Source: an uncultured Gemmiger sp. (GTDB taxonomy: Bacteria; Bacillota; Clostridia; Oscillospirales; Ruminococcaceae). Taken from it: 64,000 nt of DNA. Shown here one piece after another: positions 26,763-35,883 of the stretch. Position 1 is the stretch's first letter. Each line of letters opens with the position of its first letter. Both the position numbers and the translations under genes were made by a program. The notes below the pieces were generated by a model that had not been told where the DNA came from, searched no databases, and saw only the letters and a program-made list of their open reading frames with translations. The stretch spans positions 62,001 through 126,000 of the forward strand of contig CALXAH010000007.1 of the NCBI GenBank assembly GCA_944386225.1. The letters are read 5' to 3'.

Positions 26763-27209
26763 ATGGGAATGTACAGTGAAAAGGTAATGGATCATTTTGC
26801 CCATCCCCGCAATGTGGGAGAGATGCCCGACGCCAACGGCGTGGGCGAGGTAGGCAACGCCAAGTGCGGCGACATCATGCGGATGTACCTGAAGATCGAG
26901 GACGGCCGCATCGTGGACGTGAAGTTCATGACCTTCGGCTGCGGGGCGGCCATTGCCACCAGCAGCATGGCCACCGAACTGATCAAGGGCCGCACCATCG
27001 AGGAAGCCCTGGGCCTGACCAACAAGGCCGTTGTGGAGGCGCTGGACGGTCTGCCGCCGGTCAAGGTGCACTGCAGCGTGCTGGCCGAGCAGGCTGTGAA
27101 GGCCGCTCTGAGCGACTACTACCGCCGCCAGGGGGTAGATCCGGAGCCCATCGTGGGCAAGCTGACCGAGGACTGCCACGCCTGCGAAGGGGGTAGCTGC
27201 GGTGTCTGA
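26763..27209 (+). CDS. iscU: Fe-S cluster assembly scaffold (IscU/NifU N-terminal type)
   Basis: Scaffold on which [2Fe-2S] clusters are built. The protein has 148 residues. Ligands C35 (AKCGD, with D37), C60 (TFGCGAAIA) and C104 (KVHCSVLAEQ) are in place. Unlike E. coli IscU (128 residues), it has a C-terminal extension after residue 122 (DPEPIVGKLTEDCHACEGGSCGV, of which DCHAC and SCGV hold three further cysteines). Similar tails are found in clostridial NifU-like proteins. The ATG at 26763 has AGGAGG upstream. The gene overlaps mnmA by 8 nt. Confidence 0.94.
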   Translation: MGMYSEKVMDHFAHPRNVGEMPDANGVGEVGNAKCGDIMRMYLKIEDGRIVDVKFMTFGCGAAIATSSMATELIKGRTIEEALGLTNKAVVEALDGLPPVKVHCSVLAEQAVKAALSDYYRRQGVDPEPIVGKLTEDCHACEGGSCGV

Positions 27210-28251
27210 GGCGGGATTTTCCACCTTTGAACAGCAGGACGGCGTACTGGTTGCCCTGAGCGGCGGGGTGGACAGCAGCGTCTGCGTGCAGATCCTGCAG
27301 CAGCAGGGTTTTGCGGTGCAGGCGGCGGTGATCCGCTTCTCCCCCGCCCACGAGGGCGCGGTGGAGGCCGCCCAAAAAGCCGCGGGCCAGCTGGGGGTGC
27401 CCCTGCATGTGATCGACGCGCAGGAGGAGTTTGACCGGCTGGTGGTAAGCCCGTTCTGCGAAAGCTACTGCCGTGGCGAGACACCGAATCCCTGCATCCG
27501 GTGCAATCCGGCGCTGAAGTTCCGGCTGCTGGCCGAGGAGGCCGACCGGCTGGGCATCAACCTGATCGCCACCGGGCACTACGCCCGGGTGGTGCAGGAC
27601 GAGGACGGGCTGTACCGCATTCATCGCCCGGAATCCGAGGCCCGGGATCAGAGCTATATGCTTTACCGGCTGGGGCAGGATATCCTGAAACGGCTGGTGC
27701 TGCCCTTGGGCGAATTTGAAAAGGACGATATCCGGGAGATGGCCCGGGAGAGCGGCCTGGCCTGCGCCGACGCGCCGGACAGCATGGAGATCTGCTTTAT
27801 CCCGGACGGCGACTACACCGGCTTTATCCGCGCCCGGGGCCTGACCGACCGGGCCGGGCGGTTCATCGGCCCGGAGGGGCAGGATCTGGGCCCCCACAAG
27901 GGGGTTGCCAGCTACACGGTGGGCCAGCGCCGGGGCCTGGGCATTGCCCTGGGCGAACCGGTGTTCGTGCAGCGCATCCTGGAAAGCGGCGACGTGCAGC
28001 TGGGCCGGGCGGGGCAGGAATTTGCCCGCCGGGTGCGGCTGCGGGACTGGGCCGGGCCGTCGGAAATGCCCCCCGCGGGCAGCTATCTGGCCCGGGTGCG
28101 CAACGCGGCCAAGCCCGCCGCCTGCCGGTTTGACGGGGCCGAGTGGCTGGAATTTGACGAGCCGGTGCGGGCCCCCGCCCCCGGCCAGAGCGCGGTGCTT
28201 TATACGGGCGGCGCGGTGCTGGGCGGCGGCATCATCGACGATTTCGCCTGA
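27202..28251 (+). CDS. mnmA: tRNA-specific 2-thiouridylase
   Basis: Adds sulfur to U34 of tRNAs for Glu, Gln and Lys. The protein has 349 residues. The PP-loop [11 protein letters not shown] is at 18-28. Catalytic cysteines are C98 (TPNPCIRCNP) and C198 (SMEICFIPDGDY). The C-terminal beta-barrel begins with VGQRRGLGIALGEP. The start is GTG at 27202, overlapping the iscU stop and preceded by AAGGGGG. Being coupled to iscS and iscU, it probably takes sulfur directly from this cysteine desulfurase. A strong terminator follows. Confidence 0.96.
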   Translation: MSEAGFSTFEQQDGVLVALSGGVDSSVCVQILQQQGFAVQAAVIRFSPAHEGAVEAAQKAAGQLGVPLHVIDAQEEFDRLVVSPFCESYCRGETPNPCIRCNPALKFRLLAEEADRLGINLIATGHYARVVQDEDGLYRIHRPESEARDQSYMLYRLGQDILKRLVLPLGEFEKDDIREMARESGLACADAPDSMEICFIPDGDYTGFIRARGLTDRAGRFIGPEGQDLGPHKGVASYTVGQRRGLGIALGEPVFVQRILESGDVQLGRAGQEFARRVRLRDWAGPSEMPPAGSYLARVRNAAKPAACRFDGAEWLEFDEPVRAPAPGQSAVLYTGGAVLGGGIIDDFA

Positions 28252-28275
28252 GCGAACAGACAGACGCATAAAAGG

Positions 28276-28310
28276 CCGGCGTTTCCGCGAACAAGCTGCG
28301 GAAACGCCGG
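28276..28310 (+). terminator. terminator of the iscS-iscU-mnmA operon
   Basis: A 13-bp stem, CCGGCGTTTCCGC (28276-28288) with GCGGAAACGCCGG (28298-28310), closes a 9-nt loop. It is followed by TCTTGTTTTGTG. Confidence 0.82.
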
Positions 28311-28323
28311 TCTTGTTTTGTGT

Positions 28324-28500
28324 TCAGGAAAAGCGGGAACCGTCCGGGCCGGCGGGCAGATGCCGCTCTATCAGCATCAGCAGTTCCAGCAGGCCGGTAA
28401 AGGGCTGTTCCTCACCGGTGGCAGGAAAGCGGATCCGGCCCTGCCAGTCCCGGTTTTGGGTATTATGAACGACGATTTCATAGACAGAATCTTGCTGCAC
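28324..28500 (-). CDS. small conserved protein, 58 residues
   Basis: Small protein of unknown function with start GTG at 28500, chosen because AAGGAGG lies 10 nt upstream. A longer ATG frame (to 28560) begins at the transcription start region of an extended -10 promoter and has a Pro/Gly-rich N terminus that is unlikely to be coding. The visible core, YEIVVHNTQNRDWQGRIRF then EEQPFTGLLELLMLIERHL, resembles short Oscillospiraceae proteins with QN-x-TWQG and FRSALELIxLM patterns (recalled family resemblance, not searched). It is probably a single soluble domain of one beta-hairpin and a helix. It is a stand-alone gene convergent with mnmA. Confidence 0.6.
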   Translation of the reverse strand: MQQDSVYEIVVHNTQNRDWQGRIRFPATGEEQPFTGLLELLMLIERHLPAGPDGSRFS

Positions 28501-28562
28501 GGGGTATGGGCCTCCTTCCCCAGATTGGCCGGCCGCCGGCGGCGGTGGGAATAATCTCATCC

Positions 28563-28571
28563 ACTATACCA
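28563..28571 (-). promoter_or_regulatory. extended -10 promoter of the 58-residue gene
   Basis: TGG-TATAGT on the minus strand, an extended -10 element, with only a weak -35 (TGGCAA). About 60 nt before the chosen GTG start. Confidence 0.5.
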
Positions 28572-28620
28572 CAAATACAGCTGTTTGCCATCACCCGCTG
28601 GAGGGGGTAAAACGGGTAAT

Positions 28621-28644
28621 GCCCGCGGAGGATTTTCCGCGGGC
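28621..28644 (-). terminator. hairpin after the LuxR-type regulator gene
   Basis: A 9-bp stem GCCCGCGGA/TCCGCGGGC with a 6-nt loop, 8 nt after the stop codon on the minus strand. The U-run is poor (CATTACCCGTTTT), so termination may be partial. Confidence 0.5.
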
Positions 28645-28651
28645 ACCGGGG

Positions 28652-29830
28652 TTATCGAAGCATATACTGCTGCAGCTCCTGCCGGTGCTGCACATTCAAT
28701 TTCTGCATGGCGGTGGAGAGATGCCGCTTGACTGTGTTGGGGGAAATGTTCATCTGCTCGGCAATTTCCTGATTGGTCCAGCCGCGTGCGGCCAGCATAG
28801 CGGCGGCAAATTCGGTGGTGGTCAGGTTGTCGGCCACATCGTGGCCGGTATCCGGGTTATGGATGCGCCGCCATCCCGCCGAGAACCGGTAGGTAATGGC
28901 GATGATCCGCTTGAAGTCCTCCGGCCAGTCCTTTTTCAGCACCGATTCCAGCATGCCGCCCAGCAGGCCGTGATGCTCCCCGAAGGGTTCCAGCAGGTCA
29001 TCCGGCCGGGCCAGTTCCCAGGCAGCCAGCAGGTGGGTCTGGGCCTGCTCCACCCGGCGCAGGCTCATATAGCCCATCACCGCCACCAGATGCAGATAGA
29101 TGGCCGGGATCGGGTACAGCGTATCCTGCATGGCCAGGGTGCCTTCCACAATGCCCAGGCTGTGCTCATACTCTTTTTTCAGGTAGGTGTAGTGGGCCAT
29201 TACGTAGAGGGCAAACATCCGCAGCCCCGGCGGCAGCAGCGGCAGATACTCCCGCACCGGGGGAAGGTCCTCGGGCAGGGGCAGATGCAGCAGGACAGCG
29301 GCTGCCGCCGACACACAGATCTGGGCCGCCCGGACAGCGGGGGGCGTATCCGGGCCCGCGCCGGTCAGGGCTTCCTGCAAACGTGCCAGCGACTGCCGCG
29401 TGCGCCGGGTATCCCCCGTGGACAGGTTGGCGTAGGCGCTGATCAGGCAGGCGGACAGGCGAAGCGCCATATCCGGGTCGTTTTGGTATGGTTCGGCGCG
29501 GCGCACGGCTTCCTCGGCGTTGCCGCTGAAATAGGCATACTCCGCCCAGGCTATCTCCCGCCGGGGGCCGGGTTTCATCCCCTCCACCTGCCCGCGGCAC
29601 CGGCCGGGGGTGAACGGGGTGTTCAGCAGCGGCATGATATCCGCCAGCACCCGGCCGGGCATCTCCTCCGGGCAGGCTGCACCGTCGGGGCGCGGGGCGT
29701 TATCCGGGATCTGCCAGATCGAACCGAATTTCCGCGCCCCCTTCACCAGCCCCTGGGCGCAATACTTCTGCACTGCCCGGTTGGACAGATTCCAGCGCTG
29801 TGCGGCCTCCCGCACCGTTATGTAGGTCAT
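28652..29830 (-). CDS. LuxR-type transcriptional regulator with an additional N-terminal HTH
   Basis: 392-residue regulator. Residues about 2-45 (TYITVREAAQRWNLSNRAVQ, then KYCAQGLV) form a MerR/excisionase-type HTH. Residues about 60-320 are helical, TPR-like repeats. The C-terminal 60 residues (LTTTEFAAAMLAARGWTN, QEIAEQMNISPNTVKRHLST) are a LuxR/GerE HTH. Two DNA-binding modules in one protein are uncommon. The ATG at 29830 (GGAGG 8 nt upstream) is preferred to a GTG three codons earlier. It lies 27 nt downstream of a HAD phosphatase gene and may share its transcript. Targets are unknown. Confidence 0.8.
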   Translation of the reverse strand: MTYITVREAAQRWNLSNRAVQKYCAQGLVKGARKFGSIWQIPDNAPRPDGAACPEEMPGRVLADIMPLLNTPFTPGRCRGQVEGMKPGPRREIAWAEYAYFSGNAEEAVRRAEPYQNDPDMALRLSACLISAYANLSTGDTRRTRQSLARLQEALTGAGPDTPPAVRAAQICVSAAAAVLLHLPLPEDLPPVREYLPLLPPGLRMFALYVMAHYTYLKKEYEHSLGIVEGTLAMQDTLYPIPAIYLHLVAVMGYMSLRRVEQAQTHLLAAWELARPDDLLEPFGEHHGLLGGMLESVLKKDWPEDFKRIIAITYRFSAGWRRIHNPDTGHDVADNLTTTEFAAAMLAARGWTNQEIAEQMNISPNTVKRHLSTAMQKLNVQHRQELQQYMLR

Positions 29831-29857
29831 AGTCTGCACCTCCCCTGCTGAGCGCGG

Positions 29858-30520
29858 TCACATCCGGCGAAACAACAGGTCTTCCAGCTGTTCCATCCGT
29901 TCCAGATACCAGTCCGCCCGGGTCTGCAGATCCCGGCGGGCCGCGTCGCAGAGCACGCCCCAGCCTGCCGCCGCAAAGGGCACCCCGCAGGCATGGGCCA
30001 TCTCCCAGCCGGGTTTCAGGTCGTCCACCATGAGCAGCTGGCCGGGGGTCAGGTTCCAGCGGGCCATAATCTGCTGCAGCGGCCAGGGCGAGGGTTTGCG
30101 CCGGCCGGGGCCCTGCTCCCAGCCAAAGATCAGTTCCGGCGCGGGGGCACCGGCGGCGGCGTAGTCCTGCCGGATGGTATCTTCATTGGAATGGGACACC
30201 ACGCAGATATGCCCGCCCGCGGCCGCGTACCGGGCCAGCAGCGGCACCATCCCCGGCCAGAAGGGCGCACGGGTACGGCGCACCGCCGCCAGCCAGTTCT
30301 GTTCCTGAATTTTCATCTCCTCGGGGGTAAAGGCCAGTACCCGGCTGCACAGTGGCTCAAAGCCCGGGTCGTAGCACAGCTCGGCAAACCGCTCAAGGCT
30401 AATAGACTGGCCGGGGCGCAGCTGCTCCAGAGTGGCGGAAAAGGACGGGTAATGAATGGTGGGGGTGCTGCGCACGGCGGTATCGTCGTGATCCAGCACC
30501 AGACAGGCAAATCGAAGCAT
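29858..30520 (-). CDS. HAD-superfamily phosphatase
   Basis: 220-residue hydrolase of the haloacid dehalogenase superfamily. Motif I is [10 protein letters not shown] near the N terminus with the nucleophile and general-acid aspartates; motif II is ICVVSHSN; motif III contains a Lys ([11 protein letters not shown]); motif IV is [10 protein letters not shown] helical cap (about 15-95) lies after motif I, so it is a subclass I enzyme, and the substrate is probably a small phosphorylated metabolite (not determinable). The ATG at 30520 has GGAGG 5 nt upstream; 21 upstream residues are rejected. It follows the rpoD terminator and precedes the double-HTH regulator. Confidence 0.85.
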   Translation of the reverse strand: MLRFACLVLDHDDTAVRSTPTIHYPSFSATLEQLRPGQSISLERFAELCYDPGFEPLCSRVLAFTPEEMKIQEQNWLAAVRRTRAPFWPGMVPLLARYAAAGGHICVVSHSNEDTIRQDYAAAGAPAPELIFGWEQGPGRRKPSPWPLQQIMARWNLTPGQLLMVDDLKPGWEMAHACGVPFAAAGWGVLCDAARRDLQTRADWYLERMEQLEDLLFRRM

Positions 30521-30549
30521 GAAGACCTCCGCAGTATGGTGACAGAAAA

Positions 30550-30572
30550 GCCCCTGCCAGACCGGCAGGGGC
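30550..30572 (-). terminator. terminator after rpoD
   Basis: A 9-bp stem GCCCCTGCC/GGCAGGGGC around AGACC, with CTTTTC following on the minus strand. It closes the dgt-dnaG-rpoD group, and is very similar to the hairpin after tuf. Confidence 0.75.
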
Positions 30573-30579
30573 ACAGAAC

Positions 30580-31827
30580 TCAATCCAGGAAATCCTTCAG
30601 GCGCTTGCTGCGGCTGGGATGGCGCAGCTTGCGCAGGGCCTTGGCCTCGATCTGGCGGATACGTTCACGGGTCACGTTGAACTCCTTGCCCACTTCCTCC
30701 AGGGTGCGGGGACGGCCGTCTTCCAGGCCGAAACGCAGCCGCAGCACCTTCTCTTCACGGGGGGTCAGGCTGCCCAGCACGCTGGCCAGCTGCTCTTTCA
30801 GCAGGGTGTGGCTGGCGGCCTCGGCGGGCACGGGGGCGTCCTCATCGGGGATGAAGTCGCCCAGATGGCTGTCTTCCTCCTCACCGATGGGAGTTTCCAG
30901 GCTGACGGGTTCCTGGGCGACACGCATGATCTCCCGCACCTTTTCCACCGGCATGTCCAGCGCTACGCTGATCTCGTCGGCGGTGGGCTCGTGGCCGTTC
31001 TGGTGCAGCAGCTGGCTGCTCACCTTCTTGACCTTGTTGATGGTTTCCACCATATGTACCGGGATACGGATGGTACGGGCCTGGTCCGCAATAGCGCGGG
31101 TGATGGCCTGCCGGATCCACCAGGTAGCGTAGGTGGAGAACTTGAAGCCCTTGGTGTGGTCAAACTTCTCTACCGCCTTGATCAGGCCCAGGTTGCCCTC
31201 CTGGATCAGATCCAGGAATTGCATGCCGCGGCCCACGTACCGCTTGGCGATGGAAACCACCAGACGCAGGTTGGCTTCGCTCAGGCGCTGCTTGGCCCGG
31301 TCGCCCTGGCTGATCAGCTTGTCCAGGGTTTTGAGCTCTTCCCGCTGGACGCTGCTCATCGGCTCCAGCACCGCGTTCATGGCTTCGTTCCGGTCCCGGA
31401 TGGAGAGCTTCTTGTTCTGCTCCACCTCCAGCACCGGAGCGAACTTCTCCTTCTTGGTCTCCACGGCCTTGTTGCCTTCCTGGATGGCCAGGGCCAGCTT
31501 GATCTCCTCGTCGGGGGTCAGCAGGGGTACCCGGCCGATCTCTTTCAGGTAGACCTTGACCGGGTCGTCAATGGCCACGCCCTCTGCGGACAGGGCGCTC
31601 TCGAACATGTCCACACTGGCTTCGGTGAGGGTAAAGGCATCCGCTTCCGGGTCGGGCTCATCCACGATCTCCACGCTGTTGCGCTCCAGCGTTTCGTAGA
31701 GCTTGTCAATCTGCTCTACGTCAAAGCCGGTTTCTTCAATGGCGTCGTTGATCTCCTTGGTGGTCAGCTTGCCGTTGCGTTTGCCGGTCTCGATCAGTTC
31801 CCGGATGGTGATTTTCTTTTCTGCCAT
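30580..31827 (-). CDS. rpoD: primary sigma factor RpoD/SigA
   Basis: Housekeeping sigma factor, 415 residues. Region 1.2 and 2 contain [17 protein letters not shown] and [19 protein letters not shown]; region 2.4 is [20 protein letters not shown] (part quoted); region 3 is [11 protein letters not shown]; region 4.2 is [20 protein letters not shown]. These give recognition of TTGACA and TATAAT, matching the promoters found in this window. The ATG at 31827 has AAGGAG upstream. It follows dnaG by 37 nt, the classical dnaG-rpoD arrangement. The N-terminal 1.1 region is short and acidic. Confidence 0.97.
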   Translation of the reverse strand: MAEKKITIRELIETGKRNGKLTTKEINDAIEETGFDVEQIDKLYETLERNSVEIVDEPDPEADAFTLTEASVDMFESALSAEGVAIDDPVKVYLKEIGRVPLLTPDEEIKLALAIQEGNKAVETKKEKFAPVLEVEQNKKLSIRDRNEAMNAVLEPMSSVQREELKTLDKLISQGDRAKQRLSEANLRLVVSIAKRYVGRGMQFLDLIQEGNLGLIKAVEKFDHTKGFKFSTYATWWIRQAITRAIADQARTIRIPVHMVETINKVKKVSSQLLHQNGHEPTADEISVALDMPVEKVREIMRVAQEPVSLETPIGEEEDSHLGDFIPDEDAPVPAEAASHTLLKEQLASVLGSLTPREEKVLRLRFGLEDGRPRTLEEVGKEFNVTRERIRQIEAKALRKLRHPSRSKRLKDFLD

Positions 31828-31864
31828 ATTCGATATCTCCTTATCCTTTCGCGGCGTGGCGCCG

Positions 31865-33625
31865 TTACTTCTTCATCTTTTTCTCCCGCAGGCTCCGGAT
31901 ATAGGCTTCCAGTTCCTCGGGGCTCATCTGGGCCGCCTGGGCGCTTTTGGGGAAACTCTGCTCAATGCGGTCCAGGTACATTTCCACATCCTGCCGGGTA
32001 ATGGCCACATCGTGGTTGCGCGCCAGGATGGCGCTCAGCAGCGACAGGGTTTCGGGGGTAACCTCCGGCGCCAGGGTGGCCAGTTCAGCGGCCACGCCCC
32101 GGTCATAGCAGTTGAACACCGCCTGGCAGGCCTGCTGCATGTCCGGAAGCAGCAGCTTGTCCGGCTGGATGCGGCTGCGCACCAGCGGGATGAAATCCGC
32201 GTTTTTCAGCATGGCGGCCAGCAGCTGCTGTTCGGCGTTGGCGATACCCAGCGCCTTTTCGCCCCCCAGCGAGTAGGGCACCTTGATCTGGGCGGCGGTG
32301 CCCTGGTTCAGCAGCTCTTTCTGGCGGCGGCGATCCTCCCGCCGGTCCGCCTGGCGCAGCGCCGCGTCCAGCTGGCTTTGGATCGATGCCTTGGACACAT
32401 TGGTTTCCTGGGCCAGCCGCCCGGCGTAGACCTCCCGTTCGGTGGGGGTAATGTGCCCGGTCAGCAGCCGGATGGCGTCCTGGATGTACCCCACCCGGCC
32501 CGCGTCGGTGGCCAGATCGTAGTTGTCCTTGAGTTTGCCCAGCTTGTATTCCAGCGCGTTGTGGGTACCGTTCAGCAGCATTTCAAACCGGGTTTTTCCG
32601 AACTTCTTGATAAATTCGTCCGGGTCTTTCGCGCCGGTAACGGTAAGCACCGACACCTTGATGGGGCTGTGGGAGAACAGCTCCAGGCTGCGGGCGGTGG
32701 CCTTCTGCCCGGCCTCGTCCGAGTCGTAACAGAGCACCACTTCGTCCGCGTAATTTTCCAGCAGCTTGACCTGCTCGCCGGTAAGGGCGGTGCCGCAGGC
32801 GGCCACCGCGGTGTCGAAGCCTGCCTGGTGCAGGCTGATCACGTCCATGTAGCCCTCGCAGAGGATGTACCGGCGGGAAGGGCTTTTCTTGGCCAGGTTC
32901 AAGGCGAACATGGCCCGGCTTTTTTTATAGACCGGGGTTTCCGGGCTGTTGATGTACTTGGGTTTTTCGTCCCCCAGCACACGGCCGCCAAAGGCGATCA
33001 CGTTACCCCGCAGATCAAAGATCGGGGTCATGACACGGCCGCGGAAGATGTTGTACAGGTTGCCTTTTTCGCTGCGTTTGACCAGGCCGGAGGCCAGCAG
33101 TTCCTCTTCGTTGAAGCCCCGTTCCCGCAGCCAGTTGAGGGTGCTGCGGAAATCATCCGGCGCCCAGCCCAGCCCGAACCGGCGGATGGTGCCGTCAGAA
33201 AGTCCGCGCCGCCGCCAGTAGGCCCGGGCGGCGCTGGCCTGCTCGTTGTTGGCGTTCAGGCACTGATAAAAAAAGCGGGCGGCCTGTTTGTTGATCTCCA
33301 GGATGCGGCTGCGCAGCTTGCCGGCCTTGTCGTCCTCATCCGGCAGGGGCATTCCCGCCCGGGAGGCCAGGAACTTGACCGCCTCCACATAGCCCAGGTT
33401 GTTCATGGTGCGGATGAAGGTGATCACGTCGCCCCCCGCCCCGCAGCCGAAGCAGTAGTAACTCTGGGTTTCCGGATACACCACAAAGGAGGGCGTTTTC
33501 TCGCTGTGGAAGGGGCACAGGCCGGTATGGGTACGGCCCCGGTGCCGCAGCTGCACATAACTGCCGATCACGTCGGTGATGTCGTTGCGGGCCACCACTT
33601 CCTGAATGTACTCCTGCGGAATCAC
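31865..33625 (-). CDS. dnaG: DNA primase
   Basis: Makes RNA primers at the replication fork. The protein has 586 residues. The N-terminal zinc ribbon has C37, H40, C58 and C61 (LCPFH...[11 protein letters not shown]). The TOPRIM catalytic domain holds [13 protein letters not shown] and [10 protein letters not shown]. The C-terminal helicase-binding domain is about 450-586. The start is GTG at 33625, with GGGGAGG upstream; the longer ATG frame adds 42 unrelated residues. It works with the DnaB helicase encoded at 18.7-20.1 kb. The gene lies between a DUF2500 gene and rpoD. Confidence 0.96.
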   Translation of the reverse strand: MIPQEYIQEVVARNDITDVIGSYVQLRHRGRTHTGLCPFHSEKTPSFVVYPETQSYYCFGCGAGGDVITFIRTMNNLGYVEAVKFLASRAGMPLPDEDDKAGKLRSRILEINKQAARFFYQCLNANNEQASAARAYWRRRGLSDGTIRRFGLGWAPDDFRSTLNWLRERGFNEEELLASGLVKRSEKGNLYNIFRGRVMTPIFDLRGNVIAFGGRVLGDEKPKYINSPETPVYKKSRAMFALNLAKKSPSRRYILCEGYMDVISLHQAGFDTAVAACGTALTGEQVKLLENYADEVVLCYDSDEAGQKATARSLELFSHSPIKVSVLTVTGAKDPDEFIKKFGKTRFEMLLNGTHNALEYKLGKLKDNYDLATDAGRVGYIQDAIRLLTGHITPTEREVYAGRLAQETNVSKASIQSQLDAALRQADRREDRRRQKELLNQGTAAQIKVPYSLGGEKALGIANAEQQLLAAMLKNADFIPLVRSRIQPDKLLLPDMQQACQAVFNCYDRGVAAELATLAPEVTPETLSLLSAILARNHDVAITRQDVEMYLDRIEQSFPKSAQAAQMSPEELEAYIRSLREKKMKK

Positions 33626-33662
33626 GCGCTCCCCTCCCCTCTCTTTGGTGTGGTATGTGCCG

Positions 33663-34031
33663 TCAATACCGGCGCTCGAACCCTTTGTACCGGGTTCCCT
33701 GGAACGAGAGGGCTCCCTCATCCCCCTCGACCAGCAGGCCGTATTCCTCACCGGTCACGGCCAGCTCCAGCCGGTCGCCGCTCTCCACCTGGAAGGTGAC
33801 ATAGTAGCGGGTGTAGGTATGATGGCCGGTGTTGTGGGTGCCGCTGTGGCCCACCCGGGTGCGCTTGGTTACCACCTTGGCCTGCACGGTGAGCAGCGGC
33901 GAAGCGTTGTTGCGGCTCCACTGGGCAATCCCCCGCACCGCGGTAACCACAAACACGGCCAGGATCAGGAAAAACACCAGATAAAACAGGCCGAAAAAGG
34001 GAAAACCGCCAAAAGAATAGTACATAAACAT
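33663..34031 (-). CDS. DUF2500 family membrane protein
   Basis: 122-residue protein. The N-terminal third is a hydrophobic helix (about 8-32, LFYLVFFLILAVFVVTAV). The rest is a soluble beta-rich domain with VQAKVVTKRTRV and YYVTFQVESGDRLELAV, a pattern I recognise as DUF2500. The domain probably faces the cell exterior or cytoplasm in an OB-like fold, but its role is unknown. Two start codons are near: ATG at 34031 and ATG at 34025; GGAGAAAGG lies just upstream and fits either. It lies between dgt and dnaG, and has no obvious link to replication. Confidence 0.8.
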   Translation of the reverse strand: MFMYYSFGGFPFFGLFYLVFFLILAVFVVTAVRGIAQWSRNNASPLLTVQAKVVTKRTRVGHSGTHNTGHHTYTRYYVTFQVESGDRLELAVTGEEYGLLVEGDEGALSFQGTRYKGFERRY

Positions 34032-34049
34032 CCTTTCTCCCGGCCAGGA

Positions 34050-35051
34050 TCACAGAATGTGCCACTTGCGGGGGACAAACAATTCCTCAAAAGTGCGGGT
34101 GGCGAACTCGTCGCTCATGCCGCTGATATAGTCGGTAGCGGCCCGGTCGGGGCCTTCCTGGTAGACGATTTCCAGATACTGGCCGGGCAGCAGCTCCGGC
34201 TGGGAAACCAGCCGGTCGTACAGTTCCGACAGCATCTTTTCCACCTTGCGCTCCTCCCGTTTGGCCACCTCGTCCACATAGACGGTGGCGTACATGAAGT
34301 CGTGCAGGGTCAGGTAGGCGGCCTCCACATCCGGGCTGAACGCCAGCGTCTCCGGGGTGCTGTGGGCCACCAGATCGGCAATCAGGGTGGTGATGCGCTG
34401 GGATTTGGTGGTGCCCAGCACCTGGGTGACCACCGGCGGCAGCTGCCGCGCATCCAGCACCTGGGCGGTGATGGCGTCCTCGATGTCGTGGTTCACGTAG
34501 GCGATCCGGTCGGCGTGGCGAACCACCTGCCCTTCCAGCGTGGCGGGCCAGGTGCCCTTGGTGTGGCACAGAATGCCGTTGCGCACCTCCCAGGTCAGGT
34601 TCAGGCCCTTGCCGCCCTTTTCCAGCCGATCCACCACCCGCAGGCTCTGCCGGTAGTGGGTGAAGCCGTGGGGGGCCAGCCGGCCCAGTGCCCGCTCCCC
34701 TGCATGTCCGAAGGGCGTATGCCCCAGATCATGGGCCAGGGCAATTGCCTCGGTGAGATCCTCGTTGAGACGCAGCGCCCGGGCGATGGTGCGGGCGATC
34801 TGGTCCACCTCCAGCGTATGGGTGAGCCGGGTGCGGTAGTGATCCCCTTCCGGGCTGAGAAAGACCTGGGTCTTTTGCTTCAGGCGGCGGAAAGCCTTGC
34901 TGTGCACCACCCGGTCCCGGTCCCGCTGAAAGCAGGTGCGCAGCGGGCAGGGTTCTTCCGCCCGCACGCGGCCCCGGCTGTCGGTGCTGCGTTTGGCCCC
35001 CGGCGACAGAATCTGCCGCTCGATCTGTTCGGTCTGTTCCCGCACGGTCAT
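34050..35051 (-). CDS. dgt: deoxyguanosinetriphosphate triphosphohydrolase-like protein (HD domain)
   Basis: Metal-dependent phosphohydrolase that removes triphosphate from dNTPs, likely dGTP. The protein has 333 residues. It begins MTVREQTEQIERQIL. The HD domain ligands are in RTRLTHTLEVDQIAR and IALAHDLGHTPFGHAGERAL. FRRLKQKTQVF and RLTHTLEV match the dGTPase family. The ATG at 35051 follows GGGAGG by 7 nt; eleven upstream residues are rejected. The order dgt-dnaG-rpoD is common in Clostridia, and the promoter at 35090-35117 may drive the group. Confidence 0.94.
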   Translation of the reverse strand: MTVREQTEQIERQILSPGAKRSTDSRGRVRAEEPCPLRTCFQRDRDRVVHSKAFRRLKQKTQVFLSPEGDHYRTRLTHTLEVDQIARTIARALRLNEDLTEAIALAHDLGHTPFGHAGERALGRLAPHGFTHYRQSLRVVDRLEKGGKGLNLTWEVRNGILCHTKGTWPATLEGQVVRHADRIAYVNHDIEDAITAQVLDARQLPPVVTQVLGTTKSQRITTLIADLVAHSTPETLAFSPDVEAAYLTLHDFMYATVYVDEVAKREERKVEKMLSELYDRLVSQPELLPGQYLEIVYQEGPDRAATDYISGMSDEFATRTFEELFVPRKWHIL

Positions 35052-35089
35052 GGCGCTACCTCCCGGTTCGGCTGCATGAAACACGTTCT

Positions 35090-35117
35090 ATACTATATAT
35101 ACGAGGTTTGCGGGCAA
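35090..35117 (-). promoter_or_regulatory. possible promoter of the dgt-dnaG-rpoD group
   Basis: Minus strand: TTGCCC (35112-35117), 16-bp spacer, TAGTAT (35090-35095), in an AT-rich stretch (TATATATAG). Approximate only. Confidence 0.4.
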
Positions 35118-35176
35118 AACCCTTTTATTTTTTCAAAATTTTTTGTGATATTTTGACCTTGCGCCGGTCACGCAGG

Positions 35177-35797
35177 TCAAAACGGGGTATAAAAAGGCTG
35201 GGAGATCTCCGGTTCGGCGGCGCCGCGGCTCAGTTCCCGGAATTTGGGCAGCAGCGGCTGTTCCTCGCCCTGGGGCAGCACAAACCGCAGGGTGACGGCG
35301 GCGGCGAATTCCGGTTCTTCCATGCGGGCGCCGGCGGCTTCCAGCAGGCGGGCGGCCTGTTCATACAGGCTGTAGTCCACCGTGACCGAACCCCGCACGC
35401 AGCTGCGCACCGTGACAATTTTGGCCGCGGCCAGCGCCCGGGAGGCGCTTTCGGTATAGGCGCGCACCAGCCCGCCTGTACCCAGCAGGGTGCCGCCGAA
35501 ATACCGGGTGACCACCACGATGCAGTCGGTAACGCCGGCATGGCGGATGGCTTCCAGCACCGGCAGGCCGGCGGTTTTGGCCGGTTCGCCGTCGTCGGAG
35601 TAGCGGGTGCGGCTGCCCTCCCGCAGCATATAGGCGTAGACGTTGTGCCGGGCGGTGCGGTGCTCGGCCCGCACGGCGGCCAGCACCGCCAGCGCCTTTT
35701 CCTCTGAATCGGCAAAGGCGGCCCTGGCGATAAAACGGCTGCGCTTTTCCTCGATCTCGGCCAGGGATACCCCCTGGATGGTGCGGTAATCCTCCAT
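35177..35797 (-). CDS. YigZ/IMPACT family protein
   Basis: 206-residue protein of the YigZ (UPF0029 N-terminal) family, related to the eukaryotic translation regulator IMPACT. The N-terminal domain shows AEIEEKRSRFIARAA, then HNVYAYMLREG, RYSDDGEPAKTAGLPVLEAI and VVVTRYFGGTLLGTGGLVRAYT. The last of these is the family hallmark. The C-terminal third is a small ferredoxin-like DUF1949 domain. The biochemical role is not settled. The ATG at 35797 has AAAGGAG upstream; the far longer frame is not coding. It sits between rpmE and dgt. Confidence 0.9.
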   Translation of the reverse strand: MEDYRTIQGVSLAEIEEKRSRFIARAAFADSEEKALAVLAAVRAEHRTARHNVYAYMLREGSRTRYSDDGEPAKTAGLPVLEAIRHAGVTDCIVVVTRYFGGTLLGTGGLVRAYTESASRALAAAKIVTVRSCVRGSVTVDYSLYEQAARLLEAAGARMEEPEFAAAVTLRFVLPQGEEQPLLPKFRELSRGAAEPEISQPFYTPF

Positions 35798-35832
35798 ACG
35801 GTCTCCTTTCGGCGAATATCCGCAGGGACAGC

Positions 35833-35863
35833 AAAAAGGCGGTTTGATGCAAACCGCCTTTTT
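35833..35863 (-). terminator. terminator of rpmE
   Basis: A 13-bp stem AAAAAGGCGGTTT/AAACCGCCTTTTT around GATGC, with the U-run on the minus strand supplied by the stem base itself. It lies just past the rpmE stop codon. Confidence 0.87.
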
Positions 35864-35883
35864 GTCGTACCGTTTATGAAGCC

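Noticed and set aside
28324-28560. 78-residue version of the small protein at 28.3-28.5 kb
   Set aside because: The ATG at 28560 is at the transcription start of the extended -10 promoter; the GTG at 28500 has the ideal ribosome site.
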